Shown piece after piece: positions 17,210-26,262 of a DNA stretch of 64,000 nt. How positions within the stretch are numbered: position 1 is the stretch's first letter; every line of letters starts with the position of its first letter. Origin of the DNA: Coprococcus aceti (GTDB lineage Bacteria; Bacillota; Clostridia; Lachnospirales; Lachnospiraceae); contig NZ_JAOQJT010000010.1 in the NCBI RefSeq assembly GCF_025567285.1, forward strand, positions 42,810 through 106,809, in the 5' to 3' direction. The notes below the pieces were generated by a model, which was given only the letters and a program-made list of their open reading frames with translations, made no database searches and was not told the origin of the DNA. The translations under genes were made by a program, and so were the position numbers.

Positions 17210-18046
17210 CTATGCAAATAAGGCAAAATATGCAAGAACTATAACTCCGAGCACGATCCTGTACCAGCCAAATATCTTGAAGTCATGCTTCTTGATGTAG
17301 CTCATCAGGAACTTGATGACAACAATGGATACAAGGTATGCAACGACACAACCTATAATAAGTATAGCGAACTCAGCACTTGTAAATGACAGTCCGAATT
17401 TGATCATCTTCAGAGCACTGAGTCCGAACATAACCGGAACCGCAAGGAAGAATGTGAACTCCGCTGCTGCCACTCTTGATACACCGATGAGCAGAGCGCC
17501 TATGATGGTGGCACCTGAACGGGATGTACCCGGTATGATGGAGAGCACCTGAAACATACCTATAAGAAATGCTGTCTTGTATGTTATGTCGTTCAGCGTC
17601 TCAACCTTCGGTGTTCTGGTCTTGTTCCAGTTCTCAATCACAATAAATGCTATTCCATAGAAAATAAGGGCAATCGCTATGACAACCGCTGTGTGCAAAT
17701 GCGCCTCTATGTAATTATCAAACAGTATCGTAACTATCGCTCCAGGTATACATGCAACAACTGTCTTGAACCACATACTCCAGGTATCTTTCTTCATGAC
17801 AGGCTGTGTCTTGTCTTTGAGCTGGAAAGGCCACATCTTATTCCAGAATATGGTCACGACAGCAAGTATCGCTCCAAGCTGTATCACCACGAAAAACATT
17901 TCCTTGAAATCAGTGCTCGCATTCAGTGAGATAAATTCATCCACAAGAAGCATATGTCCTGTGCTACTGATCGGGAGCCACTCTGTGACACCCTCCACGA
18001 TACCAAGGAATACTACCTTAAGTATCTCGATAAAATTTAATGCCAT
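17210..18046 (-). CDS. uppP: Undecaprenyl-diphosphatase
   Basis: A 278-aa integral membrane phosphatase that converts undecaprenyl diphosphate to the monophosphate, recycling the lipid carrier for wall and polysaccharide synthesis. It confers bacitracin tolerance. Both BacA signatures are present: GVTEWLPISSTGHMLL (about 19-34) and IPGTSRSGATIIGALLIG (about 165-182). Length is normal. The glycosyltransferase operon lies directly downstream on the same strand, a sensible functional neighbour. Confidence 0.95.
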   Translation of the reverse strand: MALNFIEILKVVFLGIVEGVTEWLPISSTGHMLLVDEFISLNASTDFKEMFFVVIQLGAILAVVTIFWNKMWPFQLKDKTQPVMKKDTWSMWFKTVVACIPGAIVTILFDNYIEAHLHTAVVIAIALIFYGIAFIVIENWNKTRTPKVETLNDITYKTAFLIGMFQVLSIIPGTSRSGATIIGALLIGVSRVAAAEFTFFLAVPVMFGLSALKMIKFGLSFTSAEFAILIIGCVVAYLVSIVVIKFLMSYIKKHDFKIFGWYRIVLGVIVLAYFALFA

Positions 18047-18203
18047 CTCTTCTCTCTCCTTTTAACTTAATTATGAATATTCTATATTCACAGCGGATAT
18101 CTGACTCCATCCGGCTGCGGTCTCTATGATAACATATTCTCACTCGTTGTACATCATTCTACAGAAAGCTTTAGAAAATGTTATGTATGAGTTTATCTTC
18201 TGT

Positions 18204-18725
18204 CTATAATTTGCATATATCCGGTATCTCAGCACCCCAGATGTCAACCAGCTTATCCACTGAAAACGCAGCATTTGCCGGGCTTGTGGACGGAAGTACA
18301 ACAGGTTCTATGCCAAGTATCTTCTGCTGATATTTTGCATAATACTTTCCTGAGGTCTTGCCGTTGCATATCACTTTTGTGACCTTGGAAGCTTCCACTA
18401 TCTTCGACAGATCCGTGGGCGTAACATTCTTTATACTGCTGTCGCTTGAACCTATGATGTCACAACTGTAGATCGCATCCCACAGGGCTATGTGGTGTGC
18501 ATGCAGCATGGCTTTCTTCTCATCTATGGTCACCGGAAGTTTCTCGCCAAGCACTCTGCTGATGACCTTCCAGAATCTGTTCTGCGGATGTCCGTAGAAG
18601 AACATCTGCTCCCTGGACTTCACCGATGGCAGGCTTCCCAGTATGAGTATCCTTGATTTCTCGTCGTATAGTGGGGGAAATGGATGTACTATATGTTCAT
18701 ATCTGTCCTCTGTCAATCTTCTCAC
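18204..18725 (-). CDS. DNA-deoxyinosine glycosylase (UDG superfamily family 6)
   Basis: A 173-aa uracil-DNA-glycosylase-fold protein. The N-terminal ILGSLPSVKSREQMFFYGHPQNRFWKV and the C-terminal LPSTSPANAAFS are characteristic of the hypoxanthine-DNA glycosylase branch. It would excise deaminated adenine to start base excision repair. Length is normal. It is a single gene, divergent from the symporter gene. Confidence 0.88.
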   Translation of the reverse strand: MRRLTEDRYEHIVHPFPPLYDEKSRILILGSLPSVKSREQMFFYGHPQNRFWKVISRVLGEKLPVTIDEKKAMLHAHHIALWDAIYSCDIIGSSDSSIKNVTPTDLSKIVEASKVTKVICNGKTSGKYYAKYQQKILGIEPVVLPSTSPANAAFSVDKLVDIWGAEIPDICKL

Positions 18726-18955
18726 CTCTCAGATAATATTCAAATAACTTTTTCCATTTTTCTGGTACATTGTACGCCACCTGCCGGTTATTTTTCAATT
18801 AAATTCTTGCTTTTGCAGCTATGTTTTAAGTCATGTCCACATTATTTAATTTACTTCCAAATGATATTCATGTATATTAATTAAGTTAACGTAATTTACG
18901 GACTATGAGGGAGGTCCGCCAATGCGGTAACGAACACATTTGGGAGGAATTATAC

Positions 18956-20278
18956 ATGAAAAAGAGAGAATCTTTTAACAACAAATGGGGCTTCATCCTG
19001 GCCTGCATCGGCTCTGCCGTGGGCATGGGCAACATCTGGATGTTCCCTACAAGAGTCTCCATATACGGCGGCGGATCCTATCTCATACCATATTTTATAT
19101 TTGTGGTACTCATCGGATTCACCGGAGTTATCGGAGAGATGAGCTTCGGACGAGCTACAAGATCCGGTCCAATCGATGCATTTGGAATCGCCATGGAGAA
19201 AAAGGGCAAGCGAAAGCTCGGTGAACTGCTGGGCGGCATACCTGTGCTCGGCGCACTGGCAATGGCCATCGGATACACGGTCGTCATGGGCTGGATACTG
19301 AAATACATGATCGGAGCTTTCACCGGAAGCACACTGTCACCGGAGGATATAGACGGCTTTGCTTCAAGCTTCGGCGGAATGGCATCTTCATTTGGCAACA
19401 ATGCATGGCAGATCATTGCACTTGCCATCGGAATCACCATCCTTATGTTCGGCGTGGGCAACGGTATTGAGAAGGCCAACAAGGTCCTGATGCCGGCGTT
19501 CTTCGTATTGTTCATCATCCTGGCCATATATGCGGCATGCCAGCCGGGAGCCATAGAGGGATACAAATACATCTTCCGCATAGAGCCAAAGGTACTTGCA
19601 GATCCAAAGACATGGATATTTGCGCTGGGACAGGCATTCTTCTCACTCTCAGTTGCGGGAAACGGAACTCTGATATACGGCTCATATCTGCCAGACGATG
19701 AGGATATACCGGGGGCTGCCGGACGTGTTGCACTTTTCGATACGATTGCTGCCATGCTTGCCGCACTGGTAATCATACCTGCCATGGCAACTGCCGGAGC
19801 ACAGCTCAACCAGGGCGGCCCGGGATTGCTGTTCATCTATCTGCCATGCCTGTTCAAGTCCATGCCTGGCGGTTATATTATTGCCATACTCTTCTTTGTG
19901 GCTGTGTTCATGGCGGGACTGTCATCACTAATCAACCTGTACGAAGCACCAATCGCAACGGTGCAGGAGAAGCTTGGAGTTGGCAGAAAACCTGCATGTG
20001 CCATCATCGGTGTCATAGCAGTTGTGGTATCCATCTGTATACAGGGTATCGTATCTGATTGGATGGATGTACTGTCCATCTACATCTGCCCACTTGGCGC
20101 AGGACTTGCCGGAATCATGTTCTTCTGGGTATGTGGCAAGAAATATGTTGAGACACAGGTCAACACCGGAAGGGAAAAGAAGTTCACAGAAAAGTTCGTG
20201 CCTATATGCAAATACATCTACTGTCCTGTATGTCTCCTTGTATTGATACTTGGTATCCTTCTCGGAGGCATCGGCTAG
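18956..20278 (+). CDS. Neurotransmitter:sodium symporter family transporter
   Basis: A 440-aa, 11-TM LeuT-fold transporter. It opens with the family motif NKWGFILACIGSAVGMGNIWMFP containing Na+/substrate residues, then GGGSYLIPYF and IGEMSFGR. Bacterial members take up amino acids with sodium. Eleven rather than twelve helices is common in this bacterial branch. The start at 18956 is supported by GGGAGGAAT upstream; a longer frame begins in a likely leader hairpin. It is monocistronic with its own terminator. Confidence 0.92.
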   Translation: MKKRESFNNKWGFILACIGSAVGMGNIWMFPTRVSIYGGGSYLIPYFIFVVLIGFTGVIGEMSFGRATRSGPIDAFGIAMEKKGKRKLGELLGGIPVLGALAMAIGYTVVMGWILKYMIGAFTGSTLSPEDIDGFASSFGGMASSFGNNAWQIIALAIGITILMFGVGNGIEKANKVLMPAFFVLFIILAIYAACQPGAIEGYKYIFRIEPKVLADPKTWIFALGQAFFSLSVAGNGTLIYGSYLPDDEDIPGAAGRVALFDTIAAMLAALVIIPAMATAGAQLNQGGPGLLFIYLPCLFKSMPGGYIIAILFFVAVFMAGLSSLINLYEAPIATVQEKLGVGRKPACAIIGVIAVVVSICIQGIVSDWMDVLSIYICPLGAGLAGIMFFWVCGKKYVETQVNTGREKKFTEKFVPICKYIYCPVCLLVLILGILLGGIG

Positions 20279-20301
20279 ACAGACATTTCAATATAATTAA
20301 T

Positions 20302-20363
20302 AAAAAGTAGTCTGACGGATCATCACCATGTATAACACTGGCGATGTCCGCAGACTGCTTTTT
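20302..20363. terminator. Bidirectional terminator between symporter and histidine kinase genes
   Basis: AAAAAGTAGTCTG(A)CGGA pairs with TCCGCAGACTGCTTTTT, giving a long stem with one bulge and T-runs on both strands. It lies between two convergent genes. Confidence 0.88.
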
Positions 20364-20406
20364 ACTTACTGTATCATTATCTCTTTAATCGTGTATCTTA
20401 TTGTTT

Positions 20407-22425
20407 TTAATGTCTGTATCCCGCAATTATATGTAATGCCTTATCCTCATCAAGTGGCTTTGCTATATGCTCATTCATGCCCGCCGCCTTGCACTTCTTC
20501 ACATCCTCTGCGAATACATTTGCAGTCATGGCAATGATCGGAATGGTTCCGGCATCCTCAAGGTCTGAGCTTCTTATCTGCCTGGTGGCCTCAAGGCCAT
20601 CCATCTCCGGCATCATCACATCCATGAGTATCACATCGAAGCTTCCAGCCGGATGTGATCTGTATATCTCAACAGCCTCACGGCCATTTGCCGCAGTTGT
20701 GGCAACAGCACCAGCCATCTCCACCATAAATGTTGCTATCTCCATGTTGAGCGAATTGTCCTCAACCAGCAGTATCTTCATTCCATCAAGTCTGACTGCC
20801 TCGTGATCCTCTGGCTTCTCCGGCTCAACGACATCTGTACAGATCTCAAATGGTATCTTCATGGTAAATGTAGAACCCACACCCGGCTTACTATCAACCT
20901 CTATGCTTCCACCCATGAGGTCGAGAAGCTCCTTGGTAATAGCCATGCCAAGACCTGTTCCCTGATACTTTGTTCCCGCATCAGTGTGCTCCCTTGAAAA
21001 TGGCTCAAACAGGTGGCTGATGAACTCCTGGCTCATTCCAACTCCTGTGTCAGCTATCCTGAACACATAATTGGAATGCCTGCCGTCTACAGGTATCTCG
21101 TCCATCCACGCCTCTACCGTTCCGCCCGGCTTGTTGTACTTGATGGCATTTGTCAATATATTGAGAGAGATCCGCTGAAGATGAAGCGGACTGCCTATAA
21201 CCATGTTGTGCTTTATATTGAAATGAGCACCCGTAAGCTTCACATCGTTCTCCTGTGCCATGACCAGGATCGGATCATATCCACTTCTCAAAACCTTTAT
21301 TATGTCAAACGGTTCACTGGTGAGCTCCGTTCTTCCGCTCTCAAGTCTGCTCATATCAAGCACATCGTTGATGAGCAGTTCAAGCTGTTTTCCAGCATCA
21401 TCTATCTTGGACAGCGCATCCATCACTCTGTCCCTGTCATCTATGCACTGTTCGGCAATTCGTGACATTCCAAGGATTCCGTTGATAGGTGTTCTTATGT
21501 CGTGTGACATGCGTGAAAGAAATTCCGTCTTCGCTGTATTTGCACGCTTGGCCTCTTCGTAAGCTTCGGCAAGCAGCTTCTGGGCACGGATCTCCTCCTT
21601 CTTCTCCTCGTCGATCTCCTGAACACCTATGAGTATACGGGTGAGTTCACTCTCCTCATCCGTCCTGACTGGAATCGCCGTTATACGGCACCAGCCATAT
21701 AAAGTGTCCCGGAAATCCTTACTGACGCTCTTCTCCGTCCTGAGTTTCTCCGCCAGCCTGTCCAGATTGTAGAATCTGCGCATCTGCTCACGATCCTCTT
21801 CAACCACACAGTCATTTATCACATTTTCTATTGTCTTTCCTGCTTCGTAATCCGCATTCTGTGCCGGCTTTCTGAAGGTATCACCTTCCTTGATAACCCG
21901 CACCTTACCGGTCTGAAGATCGAATATACACACAATAAAATATATGCTGCTAACAGCCTTGATAACCGAATCCTGCTCCCGGAGTTTCTCCTTGTGAGCC
22001 TGTTCCGCATTGCGCACAGCGGTTATATCCTGATGGTAGCCTCTGACTTTTATGCCATCGGTAAAACTCCTGTCCCGAACACCGCCACATCTTATGTGCA
22101 ACAGTCCTCTGGTTGGATGCATCCAGGTATATATAACCTCAGCCTTGCCGTCGCGTCTTATGGTCTCCATGTATTCAGCGGTGGCCTGCTGTGACTCCTC
22201 AGTAATGCCTGCTATCCACTTTACATATCTATCTTCAGGCGACAAATCATCAGTCGTTCCAAGAAGAGCGTTCATCTTCTTGTTCGCATACAGCATGGAT
22301 CTGCCGTCGTTCATGAGCACCATGGTCCACATACCAATACCGGCCCCGGCCAGGGTCTCTTCTATCTCACTCTGTACCTTTTTCTCCTGTTCCTCAGCGC
22401 TCTGATTAGCTTCATTTTCCGTCAT
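20407..22425 (-). CDS. PAS-containing hybrid histidine kinase/response regulator
   Basis: A 672-aa soluble hybrid kinase. A PAS-like region (about 20-140) is followed by a second sensor region (about 150-280), a short coiled coil, and HisKA with FLSRMSHDIRTPINGILGM (His about 315). The HATPase has NAIKYNKPGG, IADTGVGMS and GTGLGMAI. The C-terminal receiver has ILLVEDNSLNMEI and the phospho-Asp in DVILMDVMMPEMDG. It has no TM helix, so it is cytoplasmic. The signal is unknown and no partner regulator is adjacent; the receiver is the last domain, so output must go through a phosphorelay. Confidence 0.92.
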   Translation of the reverse strand: MTENEANQSAEEQEKKVQSEIEETLAGAGIGMWTMVLMNDGRSMLYANKKMNALLGTTDDLSPEDRYVKWIAGITEESQQATAEYMETIRRDGKAEVIYTWMHPTRGLLHIRCGGVRDRSFTDGIKVRGYHQDITAVRNAEQAHKEKLREQDSVIKAVSSIYFIVCIFDLQTGKVRVIKEGDTFRKPAQNADYEAGKTIENVINDCVVEEDREQMRRFYNLDRLAEKLRTEKSVSKDFRDTLYGWCRITAIPVRTDEESELTRILIGVQEIDEEKKEEIRAQKLLAEAYEEAKRANTAKTEFLSRMSHDIRTPINGILGMSRIAEQCIDDRDRVMDALSKIDDAGKQLELLINDVLDMSRLESGRTELTSEPFDIIKVLRSGYDPILVMAQENDVKLTGAHFNIKHNMVIGSPLHLQRISLNILTNAIKYNKPGGTVEAWMDEIPVDGRHSNYVFRIADTGVGMSQEFISHLFEPFSREHTDAGTKYQGTGLGMAITKELLDLMGGSIEVDSKPGVGSTFTMKIPFEICTDVVEPEKPEDHEAVRLDGMKILLVEDNSLNMEIATFMVEMAGAVATTAANGREAVEIYRSHPAGSFDVILMDVMMPEMDGLEATRQIRSSDLEDAGTIPIIAMTANVFAEDVKKCKAAGMNEHIAKPLDEDKALHIIAGYRH

Positions 22426-22517
22426 TATATCAATCCTTTTTCCATATACTTTTCTATAAATATTTGTACCATATAACGACAGATTTTACCAGTTAAGAAA
22501 CTCAACTATTATAAAGA

Positions 22518-22814
22518 TTATTCATCATCTTCATCCAATCCGAAGCCTTCCTCCAGAAATCGGTTCCACTCGGCATTGTTGCTCTCAAGCTGCTTCTTCT
22601 GCATGATACGGTTCCGGTCTGCGAGAATGGACAACATCTCATCCACAATCTCCTCAAGAGGCAGCTCCTGATAATGCGACAGATAGCCCATCATCCTGCC
22701 CGCCGTAAAATCCGTATTCAGATTCTTTGATATGAGATCACAGAACTCCTCGGGATATCCCCGGTCAAGCATCATCTCATAGAGCTCCATGCTCATCTCT
22801 GATCTTGGTTTCAT
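22518..22814 (-). CDS. 98-aa acidic hypothetical protein
   Basis: A small acidic, helical protein (MELYEMMLDRGYPEEFCDLI; ELPLEEIVDEMLSIL; ends GFGLDEDDE). I do not recognise a named domain. It overlaps the stop of the flippase-like gene by 4 bases (ATGA) and has GGAAGGAG in range, so it is translationally coupled to it. A role linked to the membrane protein is possible but unproven. Confidence 0.65.
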   Translation of the reverse strand: MKPRSEMSMELYEMMLDRGYPEEFCDLISKNLNTDFTAGRMMGYLSHYQELPLEEIVDEMLSILADRNRIMQKKQLESNNAEWNRFLEEGFGLDEDDE

Positions 22815-23836
22815 TCAGATCTCCTTCCTATCACAAAGCTTGCCACCACTGTAAATATTGCACTGATTATCAGCTCAGTATAGTATCCCAGCCCTCTGCT
22901 GAGTATCATGCCCGGCAGAAGCAATGTGCTGCCAAATATCGGCAAGAACATCTCCATAAAGAGTTTTTCACTGATTCCCATACCACCCGGAAGGGGAAGC
23001 ATATCCACCGCAACTGCTATGGCTCCCTGCATGAGAATGATAAGCCATGATGATGATCCTGAAAGTCCAAACGCCTTGTACACAAACCATGTAGCTGCAA
23101 ATAGTGAGAATCTTTGCACAACTGTTATAATGAACACTACCACCAGCATCCCGAAATGTCCTACCATGTAATCCGCAGTCTGGTTGTACTTTTCCATTGA
23201 TGCCGCGAGCTTTTCCTCACGGGACTTCTTGTGTCTTAAAAACTTCATCCGCTCAAGAAGTCTACTGCCATTCACCACAAATGCCTTTGCAAGCGACGGG
23301 TGAAATGCGAACAGCACCATTCCTGCCACACACACAACGTTCAGCACAAGTCCAAGATAAAATACCCACTGCACATCATCTATATATGTATGTATAAAAC
23401 TCTGTCCAAATATAGCTATTCCAAGTCCCAGAAGTACCAGCACCAGCTTGTACATGATCGTCACTATGAGCAGTACCTGAGTTGACACCGGAATAGGGAT
23501 CTTCTTTTTCTTCATATAATATATCTGAGCCGGCTGTCCACCTGATGCAGATGGCGTGATACAGCTGAAAAAGAATCCAACCGACGAGAACAGGAAACAG
23601 GTTCCCCTGCCTACATTCACTCCAAGATTTCGCATCATATAATGAATGATAATTGATTCTCCCCATATAAATACCACAACACATACCACTCCCGGTATGA
23701 GCCACCAAGGATTCACCGTCTGAAGTATATCAGATATCTGTCCTATATCCTCGCCGTGAAACACTCCGTATATCGTTCCGGCAAATATGAGAACCAGGAA
23801 CAATACGTTGAACACCATCTTTTTCTTATTTCCCAT
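22811..23836 (-). CDS. Flippase-like membrane protein (LPG synthase TM-domain family)
   Basis: A 341-aa protein with about 8 TM helices and short loops, of the lysylphosphatidylglycerol synthase TM region/UPF0104 family. Markers include a GVNVGRGTCFLFSSVGFFFSCITPSASGGQPAQ segment (about 75-107), DMLPLPGGMGISEKLF near residue 285 and a basic ISRGLGYYTELI segment. It lacks the aminoacyl-transferase domain of MprF. Such proteins are thought to flip or present lipids; substrate unknown. It is cotranscribed with the following 98-aa gene. Confidence 0.82.
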   Translation of the reverse strand: MGNKKKMVFNVLFLVLIFAGTIYGVFHGEDIGQISDILQTVNPWWLIPGVVCVVVFIWGESIIIHYMMRNLGVNVGRGTCFLFSSVGFFFSCITPSASGGQPAQIYYMKKKKIPIPVSTQVLLIVTIMYKLVLVLLGLGIAIFGQSFIHTYIDDVQWVFYLGLVLNVVCVAGMVLFAFHPSLAKAFVVNGSRLLERMKFLRHKKSREEKLAASMEKYNQTADYMVGHFGMLVVVFIITVVQRFSLFAATWFVYKAFGLSGSSSWLIILMQGAIAVAVDMLPLPGGMGISEKLFMEMFLPIFGSTLLLPGMILSRGLGYYTELIISAIFTVVASFVIGRRSE

Positions 23837-23997
23837 TTAGCTTACTATCCTTTTCATAACTGGGGCAATACCCCTTTAAATACAGCGTGAACGTCATGCA
23901 CAATGCTAGTATATCATGGATCATTCAATTAAATGGCAAAAAAGGGTGGTTTTTACTTTAATTATTTGTAATGTGAGTTTTATGTGGCATACACATT

Positions 23998-24720
23998 CTA
24001 TTTTTCACTGTTCAGGATCGGCAGATTCTGGCTCTCCTCCCAGAGAGTCGCAACCACGGTTCCATCCTTGTGACAATACACAATCTTATTTATAACTCTT
24101 GGCTCCTCATCGCCATAGTATATATCTGAACTGCCTGTATCCTCATGTTCTGTCTGAGGGACAGCCGCGCCCTCTCTATATCCTCCAAAGCTCTGATACG
24201 CCTCACTTGACATCCACGACCTTGCATTTCCAAATATATCAAGTGATGTCAGCCCCTGCTCCCCGAGATAAAATTTGAATACGCCGCTGTCCATTTCATC
24301 TGAAGTGCTTATATCTACTATCTGTCCCATTCCCTCAAGTCCATTCTGGTGAAGGTACAACATTCCGTCTATCTCGACAACCTGGGCAGCCTGTTGTATC
24401 CCCTCCGATGTCATCTTTGGCCAAACCTCAGTCCACCTGCAGGTTATCGCCCAGTTGAGCACTATCCAGAGCAGCACAAATATCAATATAACCGCCAACG
24501 CTCTTCCTCTTATCTTTTTATTTACAAATTTCTTAAATTTCTTTACACCTGAACTATCCTCCATCGGAAGCACAAGATGCGACTTCATGCGCTCAACCGT
24601 CATCAGGCAATCAGGACAATGCTCTATATGCTCCTCAACCTTTGCCTTGCTCTCCTCGCTGCACACGCCATCCACGTAAAGTGGTATGAGATCTTTTATA
24701 ATTTCACAATCTTTATTCAC
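23998..24720 (-). CDS. Anti-sigma factor, zf-HC2 type
   Basis: A 240-aa single-pass membrane protein. The N-terminal zinc-finger CEIIKDLIPLYVDG, then HIEHCPDC (H-x3-C-x2-C) is the ASD/zf-HC2 fold that binds ECF sigma factors. One TM helix spans about 72-92, followed by an extracellular domain. The start codon is GTG with CAGGAGGT 7 bases upstream. It lies 20 bases downstream of the sigma gene in the same operon, the usual arrangement for cognate control. Confidence 0.88.
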   Translation of the reverse strand: MNKDCEIIKDLIPLYVDGVCSEESKAKVEEHIEHCPDCLMTVERMKSHLVLPMEDSSGVKKFKKFVNKKIRGRALAVILIFVLLWIVLNWAITCRWTEVWPKMTSEGIQQAAQVVEIDGMLYLHQNGLEGMGQIVDISTSDEMDSGVFKFYLGEQGLTSLDIFGNARSWMSSEAYQSFGGYREGAAVPQTEHEDTGSSDIYYGDEEPRVINKIVYCHKDGTVVATLWEESQNLPILNSEK

Positions 24721-24740
24721 TATTATACCTCCTGTTTCTG

Positions 24741-25262
24741 TTACATTTTATCCATTATCATCATTCTGGCACGGTGATATGTCACTCTCGCCCAGCTCTC
24801 CGTCTTGCCAAATATATCAGCGATCTGCCCGAATCTCAGTTCACCAAATACCCTGAGCGTGAACACTTCTTTATATGGCTCCGGCAGATCATGCAGTATT
24901 CTATGGATCTTTATAGCCTGCTCCTTATCAACCGACTCAGATATGAAATCATACTCCGCAGCCCCCATAAGTGCAGCCTGTGACTCTGACCGGTTATTTA
25001 CCGCGTCAACGTCCACCTGCTCCCGGTTCTGTTTGCCCGCATATGTAAAGTATGTATTCTTGGCTATCTGACAGAGCCAGACCTTTATATCACAGTCTCC
25101 TTTGAACCGATCCACAGCTTTTATCGCTTTAACAAATGTCTCCTGTGTTATGTCTTCGGCTATGTGGGGATTCTTAGACAGTGCCAGCACAAAACGATAT
25201 ACGTCTTTGTAGTACTTTTCGTATATTTCTTCTATTCCATTTTTTTCTTTTCCTGACGCCAA
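24741..25262 (-). CDS. ECF-type RNA polymerase sigma factor
   Basis: A 173-aa sigma-70 family protein with only regions 2 and 4. Region 2 has YKDVYRFVLALSKNPHIAEDITQETFVKA; region 4 has LPEPYKEVFTLRVFGELRFGQIADIFGKTESWARV. It directs RNA polymerase to an extracytoplasmic-stress regulon, held inactive by the membrane anti-sigma factor encoded next. Translation appears to start at TTG (25262), as GGGAGG is correctly placed and no in-frame ATG exists nearby. Confidence 0.92.
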   Translation of the reverse strand: MASGKEKNGIEEIYEKYYKDVYRFVLALSKNPHIAEDITQETFVKAIKAVDRFKGDCDIKVWLCQIAKNTYFTYAGKQNREQVDVDAVNNRSESQAALMGAAEYDFISESVDKEQAIKIHRILHDLPEPYKEVFTLRVFGELRFGQIADIFGKTESWARVTYHRARMMIMDKM

Positions 25263-25317
25263 GTTTTTTACCTCCCTTCACATATAAGACCAGTATAATT
25301 GAAAAACGTTACAAAAG

Positions 25318-25400
25318 GAGCAGACGCATGTAAGGCGCTTCGCGCGGCGTCTGCGTACTTCACAAGGAATCCTCCCACTTACGTGAGTCCCTCCTTATGA
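25318..25400 (-). ncRNA. Two GC-rich stem-loops upstream of the sigma operon
   Basis: On the minus strand AAGGA/TCCTT closes a hairpin with CTCAC GTAA GTG(G)GAG inside (about 25368-25400). It is followed by GCAGACGC/GCGTCTGC closing a second one with GCGC GAA GCGC inside (about 25321-25356). They stand between the YgcG terminator and the sigma gene, probably in its leader. No known riboswitch was recognised. Whether it is an independent RNA, an attenuator or a DNA site is open. Confidence 0.35.
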
Positions 25401-25404
25401 AAAT

Positions 25405-25443
25405 AAAATGCTGTGAATTTCGAAAATTCTTCACAGCATTTTT
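25405..25443 (-). terminator. Rho-independent terminator after the YgcG-like gene
   Basis: AAAATGCTGTGAA pairs with TTCACAGCATTTT around a 13-base loop; A/T runs flank both sides. It lies 37 bases past the stop of the YgcG-like gene on the minus strand. Confidence 0.85.
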
Positions 25444-25479
25444 CATCGTTTATATTTTGTCAGATTTTCTTCTCTTTGA

Positions 25480-26262
25480 CTAGAAGCTGTGGCCTCCACC
25501 GCCGCCGCCGATGCCTCCGAAGCCACCGCCGCCGATTCCACCATGGCCTCCGGATCCAGATCTTGTACTTCTCGTTTCAGTGAGCATATCATATTTCTGA
25601 TTCATATTATATGAAACCTTTGTACCGATAAGCAGATTTTTTGAACCCATATCATGTACTTTTGATGTTTTCTTCAGCAGAAGATAATTAAGCAATATAG
25701 AAAATATTATTGCAAGGAGTATGTTGCTGATATGCTTCATTGGACGGCTTATCTGCTCTCCTACCAGCAGCATATTTATCTGCTTGAATGCCTCATTTGC
25801 GCACTCAAAATATTTCTCTTCACTTGCATATTCATAGACATTGTCTGTTATCGTATACGCATTTGTCTTGGTGATGATCTTATACGGTTCGCCATAAGAA
25901 TAGATGTATATCTGTCTATTATACAAATCAATGAGGAACATAACACCATCCAGGGTGCCCAATTCCCTTTTGTAGGATGACTCAGCATGGTACGCTGAAG
26001 AATGGAATGCAAATTCCGATATCTCGCATAATACATTACAATAACGAGCCGTCTCCTGCATAGTCTCCGTCAATTGTGCTTCCTGACTTTTAGTCAACAC
26101 ATTGGCATAATCCTTGATTATCACTTTATAGTGGTAACTGTACGAATCATCCTGATCATTTTCAGATGCGTGGACAGTCACTGCACCGTTGCATCCCACA
26201 ACCAGAAACAGCAGCATGATCATTACAGTGATCACCACTCTGCCAATTATCGCTCTACGCAC
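25480..26262 (-). CDS. TPM/YgcG-like membrane protein with glycine-rich tail
   Basis: About 260 aa. The N-terminal hydrophobic segment ends in LVVGC, a possible lipobox. A TPM domain follows, starting IIKDYANVLTKSQEAQL. A TM helix lies at about 180-198, and the C-terminus is Gly-rich (SGSGGHGGIGGGG, ending HSF) as in YgcG proteins. Such proteins are linked to envelope stress and phospholipid or photosystem turnover; the exact role here is unknown. Start: GTG at 26262, 4 bases after a perfect AAGGGAGGTGATC; this overlaps the upstream stop by 8 bases, indicating translational coupling with the zinc-ribbon gene. Confidence 0.78.
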   Translation of the reverse strand: MRRAIIGRVVITVMIMLLFLVVGCNGAVTVHASENDQDDSYSYHYKVIIKDYANVLTKSQEAQLTETMQETARYCNVLCEISEFAFHSSAYHAESSYKRELGTLDGVMFLIDLYNRQIYIYSYGEPYKIITKTNAYTITDNVYEYASEEKYFECANEAFKQINMLLVGEQISRPMKHISNILLAIIFSILLNYLLLKKTSKVHDMGSKNLLIGTKVSYNMNQKYDMLTETRSTRSGSGGHGGIGGGGFGGIGGGGGGHSF

